Positions 1-6,392 of a stretch of 35,118 bases of DNA are shown in pieces. This DNA is from a virus. The translations under genes were made by a program, and so were the position numbers. The notes beneath the pieces were generated by a model. The model was not told the origin of the DNA. It was given only the letters and a program-made list of their open reading frames with translations, and searched no databases. Every line of letters starts with the position of its first letter. The stretch's first letter is position 1. Where the stretch lies: positions 1-35,118 of the IMG/VR virus record IMGVR_UViG_3300038738_000005; one strand, written 5' to 3'.

Positions 1-99
1 AAGCCATAATAACCGTCAACAAATGGTGGGGTTACAAGTTATAGATTTAGTACCAGGGCAATTTATAGCTGGAAGATTTAAAAGCTCAAATGAATTAAA
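1..99. repeat. Terminal direct repeat, left copy
   Basis: These 99 bases are identical to positions 35020-35118. The DnaD-like reading frame continues in phase across the join, so the contig is a circle (35,019 bp unique). A repeat of exactly 99 bp looks like an assembler overlap rather than a biological terminal repeat. Confidence 0.95.
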
Positions 100-613
100 A
101 ATGAATCCTAGTACTTTTTATAAATATTTAAAAACACTTGAAAAACTACAAATGATTAAGCTAAATAGTAACAACAAAATGACAATTATAAGTGTTGAAA
201 ATTGGGATAAGTACCAGACAGAAGAAAATAAATCGTGTCAACAAAATAACAACAACATAGCAACAGCGTATCAACAACGTGTCACAACCAAGAATAATAA
301 GAATAATAAGAATATATATAATGAGCAAGCTGAGCAGGTTTATAGCTTGTATCCAAATAAAAAGGGCAAGGCAATAGCCATGAAGAAGATACCTGACTTA
401 ATAAAACAGTATGGGTATGAGAAAATAGAAAGTTGTGTTAAAAGGTATGCTGCAGAAGTGGCAGGGAAGGACCAGAAATATATAAAGCACGCCAGCACAT
501 TTTTCACTAGTGGATATATGGACTATTTGGAAGAAGAAAAGCCAAAGCAAAAAGAGAAGTCAAACATTGATCCACTTACTGGGGAAGTATTGGACTACTG
601 GAAGTATTGCTAA
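1..613 (+). CDS. DnaD-like phage replication protein (3' part; gene starts at 34925)
   Basis: This is the C-terminal part of a 235-residue protein whose start codon lies at 34925 near the other end of the contig. The open frame passes through the junction; counting from position 23 in the circle adds 39 residues upstream of the first internal start. The N-terminal half reads like the winged-helix domain of phage replication-initiator proteins (MGWIKVHRKLLENPVFEN at the true start). A low-complexity Asn/Gln linker follows, then a C-terminal helical segment (YPNKKGKAIAMKKI to FFTSGYMDYL) typical of DnaD-like phage proteins. It probably loads or recruits the helicase at the phage origin, and the primase-helicase gene follows 15 bp downstream. 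The family call is from recognition of sequence style, not a search. Confidence 0.75.
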   Translation, partial: SHNNRQQMVGLQVIDLVPGQFIAGRFKSSNELKMNPSTFYKYLKTLEKLQMIKLNSNNKMTIISVENWDKYQTEENKSCQQNNNNIATAYQQRVTTKNNKNNKNIYNEQAEQVYSLYPNKKGKAIAMKKIPDLIKQYGYEKIESCVKRYAAEVAGKDQKYIKHASTFFTSGYMDYLEEEKPKQKEKSNIDPLTGEVLDYWKYC

Positions 614-628
614 GGAGGGGAAAGCAGA

Positions 629-2455
629 ATGGACTTTAGGCAAGCAGTAGAAGAATTAAAGCGAACGATTTCAGCAGATTCAGTAAAAAGCAAAATCGAA
701 ATGGATTTAGGATTGGTAAAGATTAAAAGTAAATATGTCTGTTTTCTCCACAATGACGATACGAGCAATCCTAATATGAGTTTTGACAATGATAAAAAGC
801 GTTTTCATTGCTTTAGGTGTGACCAAAACTATGATATTTTTAATCACTATATGAGCCACTACAATTTGGGATTTGTAGATGCAGTTAAAAAAATTAATAA
901 TGATTTTAATTTAAACGTAAAGTTTGAAGATGTCAAGTCTCAAAAAAAAGTGGAAGTTAAAAAACATAATGAGCCAAAAGATACAGTGCTTGAATATATC
1001 CATAAAAGGAAGATCACAGATATTACTATAAACTATGTTGGCTTAAAAAGTGATGGCAAGAATGTAGTCTTTGAGTACAAGGACCAATATGGAAACCATA
1101 TTGCTAACAAATATAGACCAGCTAAAAAACTGTCCAAAGGCGAAAATAAAAACTGGTGGGATGGAGAGGGTAAAAATTCTAACGCCCTATACAATATGGA
1201 TAAGGCTGACATTACAAAGCCACTGGTGATATGTGAAGGCGAATTTGATTGCTTAAGTCTTATTGAAAGTGGCTGTAAAAATGCAGTGAGTGTTCCGGCA
1301 GGGGCTAGGAGTTATAGTTGGATTGAACAGAATTATGATTGGCTTATGCAATTTCCAGAAATAATTATATGGTTTGACAGTGATAATGCAGGAAAAGAAG
1401 GCGTTAATGTAGTAGCTAATCGGCTTGATAATTGCACTAAGGTAGTATATTCCACTAAGGCGAAAGACATAAACGAGGTTTTATATAAGTTTGGTAAAGA
1501 GGAAGTTCTAAACGAATTAAATAATGCTAAATCACTAGACGTTGATGGTGTACTTACTGTATCGGAGATAGAGGACTTTAATGTATATGATGCTGAAAAG
1601 ATCAAAACTGGTATAAGTCTTATTGATAAGTACTGTTTGGGATTTGTTATGGGTAGCTTAGTAATACTTACAGGGTACAATGGTAGCGGTAAAAGTACCA
1701 TCTTGAATCAGATGTGTATAGCAGAAAGTTTAAGCCAAGGTTACAAGGTATTTGCATTTAGTGGAGAGTTGACGCCAAGTAATTTTAAATATTGGTTATA
1801 CAATACCATAGCTGACAACTGCGACATTGAAGAAAAGCAGACAAAGTTTTTTGAGACATACTATAAACTTAAACCTATGGCAGTTGATAATATATCAAAT
1901 TGGATTGGAGACAAGCTATATCTTTATAACAAAATGGACTATTCGGAAGATGAAATACTTAAGACTATGAAAATGCTAGCAAAGCGTAAAGGAGTAAGAG
2001 TTTTTATAATAGACAACCTTATGAAGGTTGAGTTAGAAGATACACATCATAATGAGTTAATAGCTCAAAGGAAATTTGTTAACAAGTTAAAAATGTTCGC
2101 ACTAAAATACAACGCATTAGTTTACTTAGTCGCGCATCCTAGAAAGCCACAAACATCTCAAAATGAGATAACAAAATTTGATGTGTCCGGAAGTGCTGAT
2201 ATTACAAATTTAGCTGATTATGTACTTGCAATTTCTAGGGTAAGTGAAAAGCAAAAAGCTGAGAATCCAGAAGAAAAAGATGCAGCATTGTACTTATTAA
2301 AAGATAGGCCAACAGGAACCCCAGAAAAGAAAGCATCTTTGTATTTTAGCAAAAAACGCAGAAGATTTTATATACATGAAGATGAACTGAGCAAGCAATA
2401 TGGGTACTTGTCAAGCGGAGAACAAGAGATTTTAGATGATATGTTCCCATTTTAA
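629..2455 (+). CDS. Fused DNA primase-helicase (CHC2 zinc finger, Toprim, DnaB-like)
   Basis: This 608-residue protein combines primase and replicative helicase in one chain, as in T7 gp4-type proteins. A zinc-binding module uses Cys38, His41, Cys61 and Cys64. A Toprim core follows, with the acidic motif EGE at 203-205 and DSD at 250-252 (WFDSDNAGKEG). The C-terminal half is a RecA/DnaB-type ATPase with Walker A GYNGSGKST (349-357) and a Walker B-like strand VFIIDN near residue 460. Its job is to unwind the phage DNA fork and make RNA primers. The start has an excellent ribosome site (AAGGAGGGG). It sits directly after the DnaD-like gene, as expected for an initiator/helicase replication module. 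Confidence 0.92.
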   Translation: MDFRQAVEELKRTISADSVKSKIEMDLGLVKIKSKYVCFLHNDDTSNPNMSFDNDKKRFHCFRCDQNYDIFNHYMSHYNLGFVDAVKKINNDFNLNVKFEDVKSQKKVEVKKHNEPKDTVLEYIHKRKITDITINYVGLKSDGKNVVFEYKDQYGNHIANKYRPAKKLSKGENKNWWDGEGKNSNALYNMDKADITKPLVICEGEFDCLSLIESGCKNAVSVPAGARSYSWIEQNYDWLMQFPEIIIWFDSDNAGKEGVNVVANRLDNCTKVVYSTKAKDINEVLYKFGKEEVLNELNNAKSLDVDGVLTVSEIEDFNVYDAEKIKTGISLIDKYCLGFVMGSLVILTGYNGSGKSTILNQMCIAESLSQGYKVFAFSGELTPSNFKYWLYNTIADNCDIEEKQTKFFETYYKLKPMAVDNISNWIGDKLYLYNKMDYSEDEILKTMKMLAKRKGVRVFIIDNLMKVELEDTHHNELIAQRKFVNKLKMFALKYNALVYLVAHPRKPQTSQNEITKFDVSGSADITNLADYVLAISRVSEKQKAENPEEKDAALYLLKDRPTGTPEKKASLYFSKKRRRFYIHEDELSKQYGYLSSGEQEILDDMFPF

Positions 2456-2467
2456 AAGGAGGGGGGA

Positions 2468-2695
2468 ATGGAATATAAGAAAAGCAAAATGAGTGAACAA
2501 GAATATGACACATTGTGTCAAGATTATAGAATTGCATGTATTGCACTAGATAAGCTAGAACCATTGTCTGATTTGTGGTGCTATTATATGCAACAGAAAT
2601 GTGATATAGAATTTTATTTTTACTTAATAGATGAAGGCGACATTATTGTAGGTGATGAAGATGTACAAAACAAAAATATCAAAACCAGTAGATGA
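2468..2695 (+). CDS. Small hypothetical early protein (75 aa)
   Basis: I do not recognise this 75-residue protein. It is acidic, rich in Tyr and Asp/Glu, and has no clear motif beyond three scattered cysteines (one just before the central LDKLEP segment). It has a very strong ribosome site (AAGGAGGGGGGA) immediately before the ATG and begins 12 bp after the primase-helicase stop, so it belongs to the early operon. Its last 35 bases overlap the start of the next gene in another frame. Confidence 0.65.
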   Translation: MEYKKSKMSEQEYDTLCQDYRIACIALDKLEPLSDLWCYYMQQKCDIEFYFYLIDEGDIIVGDEDVQNKNIKTSR

Positions 2696-2954
2696 TCCAT
2701 TATTTGTAGTAGTCAACTATGAACACAATCTTAAGGAAGGCTATGAAACAACAATGAATACAATCATACTTAACGGAACAGATGCAACAGAGGTAATTGA
2801 GATACTTAAAAAAACTAAGGATAGGAGCATAAAATATTGGTACTTCTTAGTAATGGAAGATTGGCGTAGCAGAATAAACTTGATGCATTTTTTACAAGAG
2901 AACGGATTTAAATATATGATTGGAAAAATTTTGGATGATAAAGAGGGGGAATGA
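2661..2954 (+). CDS. Small hypothetical early protein (97 aa)
   Basis: This protein of about 97 residues has no family I can name. Predicted content is mixed alpha/beta, with a central segment ILNGTDATEVIEILKKTKD and a Trp/Tyr patch (KYWYFLVMEDW). I chose ATG 2661 because AGGTG at 2650-2654 is then at a normal distance; a GTG at 2652 and an ATG at 2655 are in the same frame but too close to that site. It overlaps the end of the preceding gene and ends 3 bp before the next. Confidence 0.6.
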   Translation: MYKTKISKPVDDPLFVVVNYEHNLKEGYETTMNTIILNGTDATEVIEILKKTKDRSIKYWYFLVMEDWRSRINLMHFLQENGFKYMIGKILDDKEGE

Positions 2955-2957
2955 TGT

Positions 2958-3221
2958 ATGGAAGTATATACATGCATACAAGTATCGAAAGATTGCATTA
3001 ATTATGATAGCTATGGAGAAATTTGTGTAAGGTGTAATGCTTGTGGGAGATTTGATAAATCAACTCAAAATGAATGTGCTTTGAAGTTATATAAAAGAAT
3101 GTTGAAAGAGCAATACGATTTTAATAACTGGGTTGAAGGCTTTGAAGAAGTACAAAAGAAAAATATTAAAAGCAATATAGAGTTTTTAAAAAATAAAATA
3201 TCGGAATTGGAAATACTTTAA
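2958..3221 (+). CDS. Small cysteine-rich early protein (87 aa)
   Basis: This 87-residue protein has a cysteine cluster in its first half (CIQVSKDC, then CVRCNACG with CxxCxxC spacing, plus a further Cys), which suggests metal binding. A charged helical C-terminal tail follows (VQKKNIKSNIEFLKNKI). It is one of the small early-operon genes and has a good upstream ribosome site (GAGGGGGAATG). The function is unknown. Similar small Cys-rich proteins are common in clostridial phages, but I cannot assign a family. Confidence 0.65.
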   Translation: MEVYTCIQVSKDCINYDSYGEICVRCNACGRFDKSTQNECALKLYKRMLKEQYDFNNWVEGFEEVQKKNIKSNIEFLKNKISELEIL

Positions 3222-3237
3222 AAGAGGAGGAAGATTA

Positions 3238-3396
3238 ATGGAAGAAATTAAGAGGGCATTAATTGGCATAACAGATGTGATTATAAAGGATAAAAAAAAC
3301 AAATTGAGTGTAGAAAGGGACAGATTGACAGCTGCTGCCACAATACATGTAAGAGCCTACAACAGCTTAAATGTAAGCAGGTATTTGAGGATATAG
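3238..3396 (+). CDS. Small early gene, 52 aa in frame, with a possible -1 frame extension to 3455
   Basis: The ATG has a strong ribosome site (AGAGGAGGAAG). Read without shifting, the product is 52 residues, beginning MEEIKRALIGITDVIIKDKK and ending at TAG 3394-3396. The -1 frame stays open much further. It encodes a plausible helical tail (VFEDIAMLENIIMELATQK) and ends at TGA 3453-3455, overlapping the next start codon as ATGA, the coupling seen elsewhere in this phage. A canonical heptamer A AAA AAC lies in frame at 3294-3300. Either ribosomes shift there, or a one-base change has broken the gene further downstream. The function is unknown. Confidence 0.5.
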   Translation: MEEIKRALIGITDVIIKDKKNKLSVERDRLTAAATIHVRAYNSLNVSRYLRI

Positions 3397-3451
3397 CTAT
3401 GCTTGAAAATATTATTATGGAATTAGCAACACAGAAGGGGGGTGATAGTGA

Positions 3452-3691
3452 ATGACAAAACAGAAAATTATTAATGCTATATCCATAATCAGGAGCAATT
3501 ATCCACCGCATGGATATTCTGAGTTTAGAGAGGCGCTGGATTTGGCTATAGAGGCACTAAAAAGACAAACACCAATAAGACCTATTTCTAGTGATGGCAT
3601 ATTTTCGCTTTGTCCGTCATGCAGACAGGCGTTTATTGATAGCAAATTGAATTATTGTGGCAAATGCGGGCAAAGACTAAGTTGGGAGTGA
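3452..3691 (+). CDS. Small zinc-ribbon protein (79 aa)
   Basis: This 79-residue protein has an N-terminal helical part (INAISIIRSNYPPHGYSEF, then EALDLAIEALK) and a C-terminal zinc ribbon made of CPSC and CGKCG. Small proteins of this layout are common in early regions of clostridial phages. Nucleic-acid or protein binding is the usual guess, but no specific role is known to me. A strong GGGGGG-type ribosome site precedes the ATG. The stop is followed within a few bases by the next gene. Confidence 0.7.
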   Translation: MTKQKIINAISIIRSNYPPHGYSEFREALDLAIEALKRQTPIRPISSDGIFSLCPSCRQAFIDSKLNYCGKCGQRLSWE

Positions 3692-3778
3692 TTAGGAATG
3701 AAATGGAATAACTACACATGTACCATAAAAACACAAATAAATGCCATAAAAAAAGTAAAGAAAAGGGAGAGCACCAAT

Positions 3779-4189
3779 ATGGGATGCAACAGGGTTTGGA
3801 CAAGCAAGGAAGAACAGTACTTAAGGGATAATTTTGTAATGGGAATGAGTACGAAAGAATTTGCTAAAAAACATGCGAAAAAATTGAATAAGACAACTAA
3901 TCAGATAGTAAATAAAATCGGTGAAATGGGCTTAAATAAAAGCTATTTTACGAGCGAGCTTTATAAGGAGTTAGATGCAGAGAATTATATAAATAGAGTT
4001 GAACAGATGAAAAATAATATTAAAATTGGCAGCAAGGTAAGAGTACAAGAAAAAATAGATATAAGCACCTTAAAAATAGACAGAATGAGAGCGGCAAATG
4101 TAGCAGAAATATACAAACATCATGTATTGGTTGACTTCGGAAAATACAAATCCTCTTACAGATGGGATGAATTGGAGGCGATACTTTGA
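3779..4189 (+). CDS. SANT/Myb-like helix-turn-helix phage protein (136 aa)
   Basis: The N-terminal region (VWTSKEEQYLRDNF followed by STKEFAKKHAKKLNKTTNQI) resembles a Myb/SANT-like tri-helical DNA-binding fold. The C-terminal half is basic and ends in a beta-rich segment (KHHVLVDFGKYKSSYRW). I chose ATG 3779 because it has AGGGAGAG eight bases upstream; an in-frame ATG at 3698 would add 27 low-complexity residues and has a possible GGGAG site. It precedes the sigma-like activator and overlaps its start by 4 bases, so the two are translationally coupled. A regulatory role in the early-late transition is an inference. Confidence 0.6.
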   Translation: MGCNRVWTSKEEQYLRDNFVMGMSTKEFAKKHAKKLNKTTNQIVNKIGEMGLNKSYFTSELYKELDAENYINRVEQMKNNIKIGSKVRVQEKIDISTLKIDRMRAANVAEIYKHHVLVDFGKYKSSYRWDELEAIL

Positions 4190-4629
4190 ATCGTTGTAGT
4201 GTTAAGGATAAGCTGAATCAGTATAGGTACATAGACGCAGAAGCAAAACAACTGAAAGAACAAATTGAGGAATTAAGGGAAAGGATTACATCTGTTCAAA
4301 GCCCTAGGCTTGACGCAATCCCTTGCAATACAAATAATACCGACAATATGCAAAAACTGATAGAAAAGCTAGTGGACCTTGAGGAAATATATAAACAAAA
4401 ATTATTAAGCCTTGCGGAAGAACAAAAAGCAATCGAGGAAATTATAAACGGTTTTGATAAAGAAAGTAGGATAATGTTAAGAAAAAGATATATTGAAGGG
4501 AAGAAATGGGAGACAATATGTGTTGAAATGCACTCAGGATGGGATAGAACACATAGGATGCACCATAGATGCTTAGAAAAACTTAAGAAAAAAAATAAAA
4601 ATCGTACAAAATCGTACACTAATAAATGA
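4186..4629 (+). CDS. Phage transcriptional activator, sigma-70 region-4-like (DUF1492/ArpU type)
   Basis: This 147-residue protein starts at TTG, preceded by GGAGG. The N-terminal two thirds form a long coiled coil (LKEQIEELRERI and EEIYKQKLLSLAEEQKAIEEI). The C-terminus is a sigma region-4-like helix-turn-helix (MLRKRYIEGKKWETICVEM, then HRMHHRCLEKLKK). Proteins of this kind sit at the end of the early operon of many Firmicute phages and activate the late promoter. Here the tandem repeats and extended -10 promoter lie inside and just after the gene's 3' end, which fits direct activation of the adjacent late unit. Regulation of that promoter by this protein is inferred from position. Confidence 0.75.
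   Translation: MNRCSVKDKLNQYRYIDAEAKQLKEQIEELRERITSVQSPRLDAIPCNTNNTDNMQKLIEKLVDLEEIYKQKLLSLAEEQKAIEEIINGFDKESRIMLRKRYIEGKKWETICVEMHSGWDRTHRMHHRCLEKLKKKNKNRTKSYTNK
4601..4620 (+). repeat. Tandem 10-bp repeat, probable activator site
   Basis: Two direct copies of an ATCGTACA-based unit lie head to tail at 4601-4610 and 4611-4620, exactly one helical turn apart. They overlap the -35 position of the promoter whose -10 is at 4630-4635, and they lie in the last codons of the sigma-like gene. This is the arrangement expected for an activator-binding site. Confidence 0.6.
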
Positions 4630-4642
4630 TATAATGTAGTTG
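4607..4642 (+). promoter_or_regulatory. Probable late promoter with extended -10
   Basis: A perfect extended -10 (TGA followed by TATAAT) lies at 4627-4635. There is no consensus -35; the tandem GTACA repeats occupy that position, which fits an activator-dependent promoter. The expected start is near 4642, exactly where the folded RNA begins. The same 22-base block (3 mismatches) recurs at 8086-8107. Confidence 0.65.
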
Positions 4643-4797
4643 TAGAATTAAGCCAAGCATACCAGTATAAGTCCTTAACTCTATAAGAAATCAATAGGTT
4701 AAGGCAGAGTATGCTAATTACAGCAGATGGTATCTTAACTGTTTTATTATAACCCCCTCGCAAAGAGCACTCATAATTATGGGTGCTTTTTTTGTGT
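4642..4797 (+). ncRNA. Structured leader or small RNA between late promoter and terminator
   Basis: About 155 nt between the promoter and a strong terminator holds no gene but folds well. The outer helix pairs 4641-4649 with 4716-4722 (one bulged G). It continues into AGCATAC 4656-4662 with GTATGCT 4709-4715, contiguous on the 3' side. An inner helix pairs CCTTAAC 4673-4679 with GTTAAGG 4698-4704 and extends by CTAT/ATAG. A small hairpin near 4722-4741 follows. It could be a stand-alone sRNA, an attenuator, or an RNA antiterminator like the put sites of phage HK022. I do not recognise a named family. Confidence 0.5.
4766..4794 (+). terminator. Intrinsic terminator
   Basis: A 9-bp stem (AGCACTCAT with ATGGGTGCT, one G-U pair) and a 4-nt loop are followed by a run of seven T. 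It lies between the structured RNA and the next gene, so transcription into the late genes must read through it or start again downstream. Confidence 0.85.
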
Positions 4798-4819
4798 TGT
4801 GAAGAAATGAGGCTGATGT

Positions 4820-5074
4820 ATGGATATAAAGTTTAGCATTATAAAAAAACATGGCAGTTACATAGTACGCAGAACAGATGGGGAATATAACCAACATGCT
4901 CACATTAATAAGTACAGTACATGTAAATTATTAATAAAACTTATCCATACAAATAAATTGCCAACAAGTGAGTACTTGCAAGGCTCATGTAGGAGACTTC
5001 TAACAGATGAAGAATATGCAAGATTAAAGTCAAAGAAAAAACAGAAATATGTGAATAAAGGAGGGTGCTTATGA
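4820..5074 (+). CDS. Conserved-type small phage protein (84 aa)
   Basis: This basic 84-residue protein opens with a short beta-like segment (KFSIIKKHGSYIVRR) followed by a helical part (STCKLLIKLIHTNKLPTSEY, then RRLLTDEEYARLKSKK). The pattern recalls small proteins near the packaging genes of clostridial phages, but I know no function for them. GAGG is 8 bases before the ATG. It follows the terminator at 4766 and overlaps the next start by 4 bases, so it is coupled to the tandem-motif protein downstream. Confidence 0.65.
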   Translation: MDIKFSIIKKHGSYIVRRTDGEYNQHAHINKYSTCKLLIKLIHTNKLPTSEYLQGSCRRLLTDEEYARLKSKKKQKYVNKGGCL

Positions 5075-5250
5075 GTTATGCACCACGCTCTGGACGTATA
5101 ATCGGAGAAAACGGACAAGTTTATAATTTAGTAGATATGCTAGGTGGCGGAGAGCCGATATCAAATAAAACGTACAATATAAGTCAATATGCTCCTCAGG
5201 GTAGCATGATAATCGGAGAGGATGGCAAGGTATGTAGTCTTATAATATGA
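5071..5250 (+). CDS. Small two-repeat structural-type protein (59 aa)
   Basis: This 59-residue protein consists of two copies of one motif: YAPRSGRIIGENGQVYNLVD near the start and YAPQGSMIIGEDGKVCSLI at the end, joined by a Gly-rich and polar linker. Short YAP-x-GxIIGE-G-V-L repeats of this type occur in capsid-associated and fibre proteins of gut Firmicute phages, so a decoration or adhesion role is possible. I chose ATG 5071 with AGGAGG just upstream; a GTG at 5065 is in frame but overlaps the ribosome site. It precedes the HNH and terminase genes. Confidence 0.65.
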   Translation: MSYAPRSGRIIGENGQVYNLVDMLGGGEPISNKTYNISQYAPQGSMIIGEDGKVCSLII

Positions 5251-5374
5251 TAAGTGCAAGCATCAACTAATTAAATCATCTAAAACAAGTGACGGAATAA
5301 TGTGTAAGTGTGGTGGTAGTATGATGCCTGTTAAGTATATAGACCACAAACCAAAGGATGATATACATGCTTAA
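5247..5374 (+). pseudogene. Frameshifted zinc-ribbon gene remnant
   Basis: One frame reads KCKHQLIKSSKTSDGIMCKC and then GGSMMPVKYIDHKPKDDIHA before TAA at 5372-5374. Its Cys pattern and YIDHKPKDD ending look like a complete small zinc-ribbon protein. There is no usable start in this frame. The ATG at 5247 is one base out of phase, in ATGATAAGTGC, as if one A were lost from an AAA run. The stop overlaps the HNH start, as in an intact operon. It is either a recent one-base deletion, a base-calling error, or a shifted start; only an internal ATG at 5300 would give a 24-residue product. Confidence 0.5.
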
Positions 5375-5738
5375 GAGTTGTAAATACTGTATGAGAATAC
5401 ATGATAGTAAGTATGATTGCGGCAAAAAGCCTAAGAGGCAGAAAGTGGCTAATGATAAGAATAAATTCAGATGGTCTAGAAAATGGAGAGAGAAAAGAAA
5501 TAGTATTGTAGAAAGAGATTTGAGTTTGTGCTTAGTATGCAGGAGTAAAGGTAAATACAATTATAATAACCTAGAAGTACATCACATCATACCACTAGAA
5601 GAAGATTACAACAAGAGACTAGATGATTATAACTTAATAACATTATGTAGCGATTGTCACGAACAGGCAGAAAGAGGAGAAATAAGCAAGGAAAGTTTGT
5701 ACAAGTTATTGCAATCAGCCTATGGGTATGAGTATTGA
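5367..5738 (+). CDS. HNH endonuclease, packaging-associated
   Basis: This 123-residue HNH nuclease has CKYC near the start, CLVC in the middle, and the core motif EVHHIIPLEED ... NLITLCSDCHE, giving the ββα-metal fold with zinc-binding Cys pairs. In HK97-like cos phages an HNH protein encoded next to the terminase genes is needed for cos cleavage and packaging, and this gene sits immediately before the C-rich cos-like region and small terminase. I chose ATG 5367 (AAAGGATG eight bases upstream) over the in-frame ATG at 5358. It overlaps the zinc-ribbon remnant by 8 bases. Confidence 0.88.
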   Translation: MLKSCKYCMRIHDSKYDCGKKPKRQKVANDKNKFRWSRKWREKRNSIVERDLSLCLVCRSKGKYNYNNLEVHHIIPLEEDYNKRLDDYNLITLCSDCHEQAERGEISKESLYKLLQSAYGYEY

Positions 5739-5744
5739 ATTATC

Positions 5745-5820
5745 ACATATCCCCCCCCCGGCATGTCAGGGTGAGAAAAATCACACGCTGTGGATACCAC
5801 CTGCGCCCCTCGAAAAATAA
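5745..5820. other. Probable cos (packaging) region
   Basis: This short GC-rich block in an AT-rich genome starts with a run of nine C (5751-5759) and holds GGCATGTCAGGGTGAG and CCACCTGCGCCCCTCG. It lies between the HNH and small terminase genes, the usual cos position in Firmicute HK97-like phages. The exact cut site cannot be read from sequence alone. Confidence 0.55.
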
Positions 5821-5858
5821 AATATTCCCAGATCAGCTTTTGAAAGGAGGTTCAAGTA

Positions 5859-6392
5859 ATGCCAACACCACCAAAACCATTTACAGTTTTAAAATCAGAA
5901 AAAAAGTCACATAGAACTAAAGCAGAATTAAAAATGAGAGAAGAGGGAGAAAAGGCTCTTGCTACTGGTGTGGCATTAAAAGAGCGTCCCGAAGTAAAAA
6001 GTAATCCAGTAGCGCATAAGGAATTTTTAAGACTAAATAAGTTATTAAAAGCTATAGGGAAAAATGATGCAATATATGAAGCTGTAATAAATAGATATTG
6101 TTTATTGCAAGGCGAATGTGCTGATTACGAAAATACCATAATGAATTTAAAACAGGATCTTGAAGAGTTAAAAGAAAATAGACACAGCATGGATGGTGTC
6201 GAATACTATAAACTAAAAAACGATATTGAAAAATTAATAGATAGCAAAGATAGACAATTGCAAACTAAGCGAAAAATGCTTTTTGATATAGAAAGGGACA
6301 ATTGTTTAACGATTGCCGCAGCACTTAGGAGCATACCTAAAAAAGCGGAAAAGAATGAAAATCCGTTATTAAAGGCGTTGAATGGATCATGA
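5859..6392 (+). CDS. terS: Terminase small subunit (P27/Terminase_4 type)
   Basis: This 177-residue protein recognises the packaging site and recruits the large subunit. The N-terminus is basic and Pro-rich (MPTPPKPFTVLKSEKKSHRTK). A helical bundle (KEFLRLNKLLKAIGKNDAIYEAVINRY) and a coiled coil with Cys residues follow, in keeping with the phage P27 small terminase family, as do the length and position. AAAGGAGG precedes the ATG. It lies right after the cos-like region and its stop overlaps the large-subunit start (ATGA), so the two are coupled. Confidence 0.85.
   Translation: MPTPPKPFTVLKSEKKSHRTKAELKMREEGEKALATGVALKERPEVKSNPVAHKEFLRLNKLLKAIGKNDAIYEAVINRYCLLQGECADYENTIMNLKQDLEELKENRHSMDGVEYYKLKNDIEKLIDSKDRQLQTKRKMLFDIERDNCLTIAAALRSIPKKAEKNENPLLKALNGS

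Noticed and set aside
1-99. True terminal redundancy of the virion DNA
   Set aside because: The repeat length of exactly 99 suggests an assembly overlap, and it falls inside a gene rather than near the packaging genes; a cos-like block lies next to the terminase.
1333-1701. Reverse-strand frame inside the primase-helicase gene
   Set aside because: It is fully antisense to conserved Toprim and ATPase motifs and lacks a ribosome site.
4601-4620. CRISPR-like repeats
   Set aside because: There are only two 10-bp units without spacers; no CRISPR array was seen anywhere in the window.
4296-4763. Reverse-strand frame of 155 codons opposite the activator gene
   Set aside because: It has no ribosome site, lies opposite a well-supported gene and runs through the structured RNA; its composition is that of an antisense frame.
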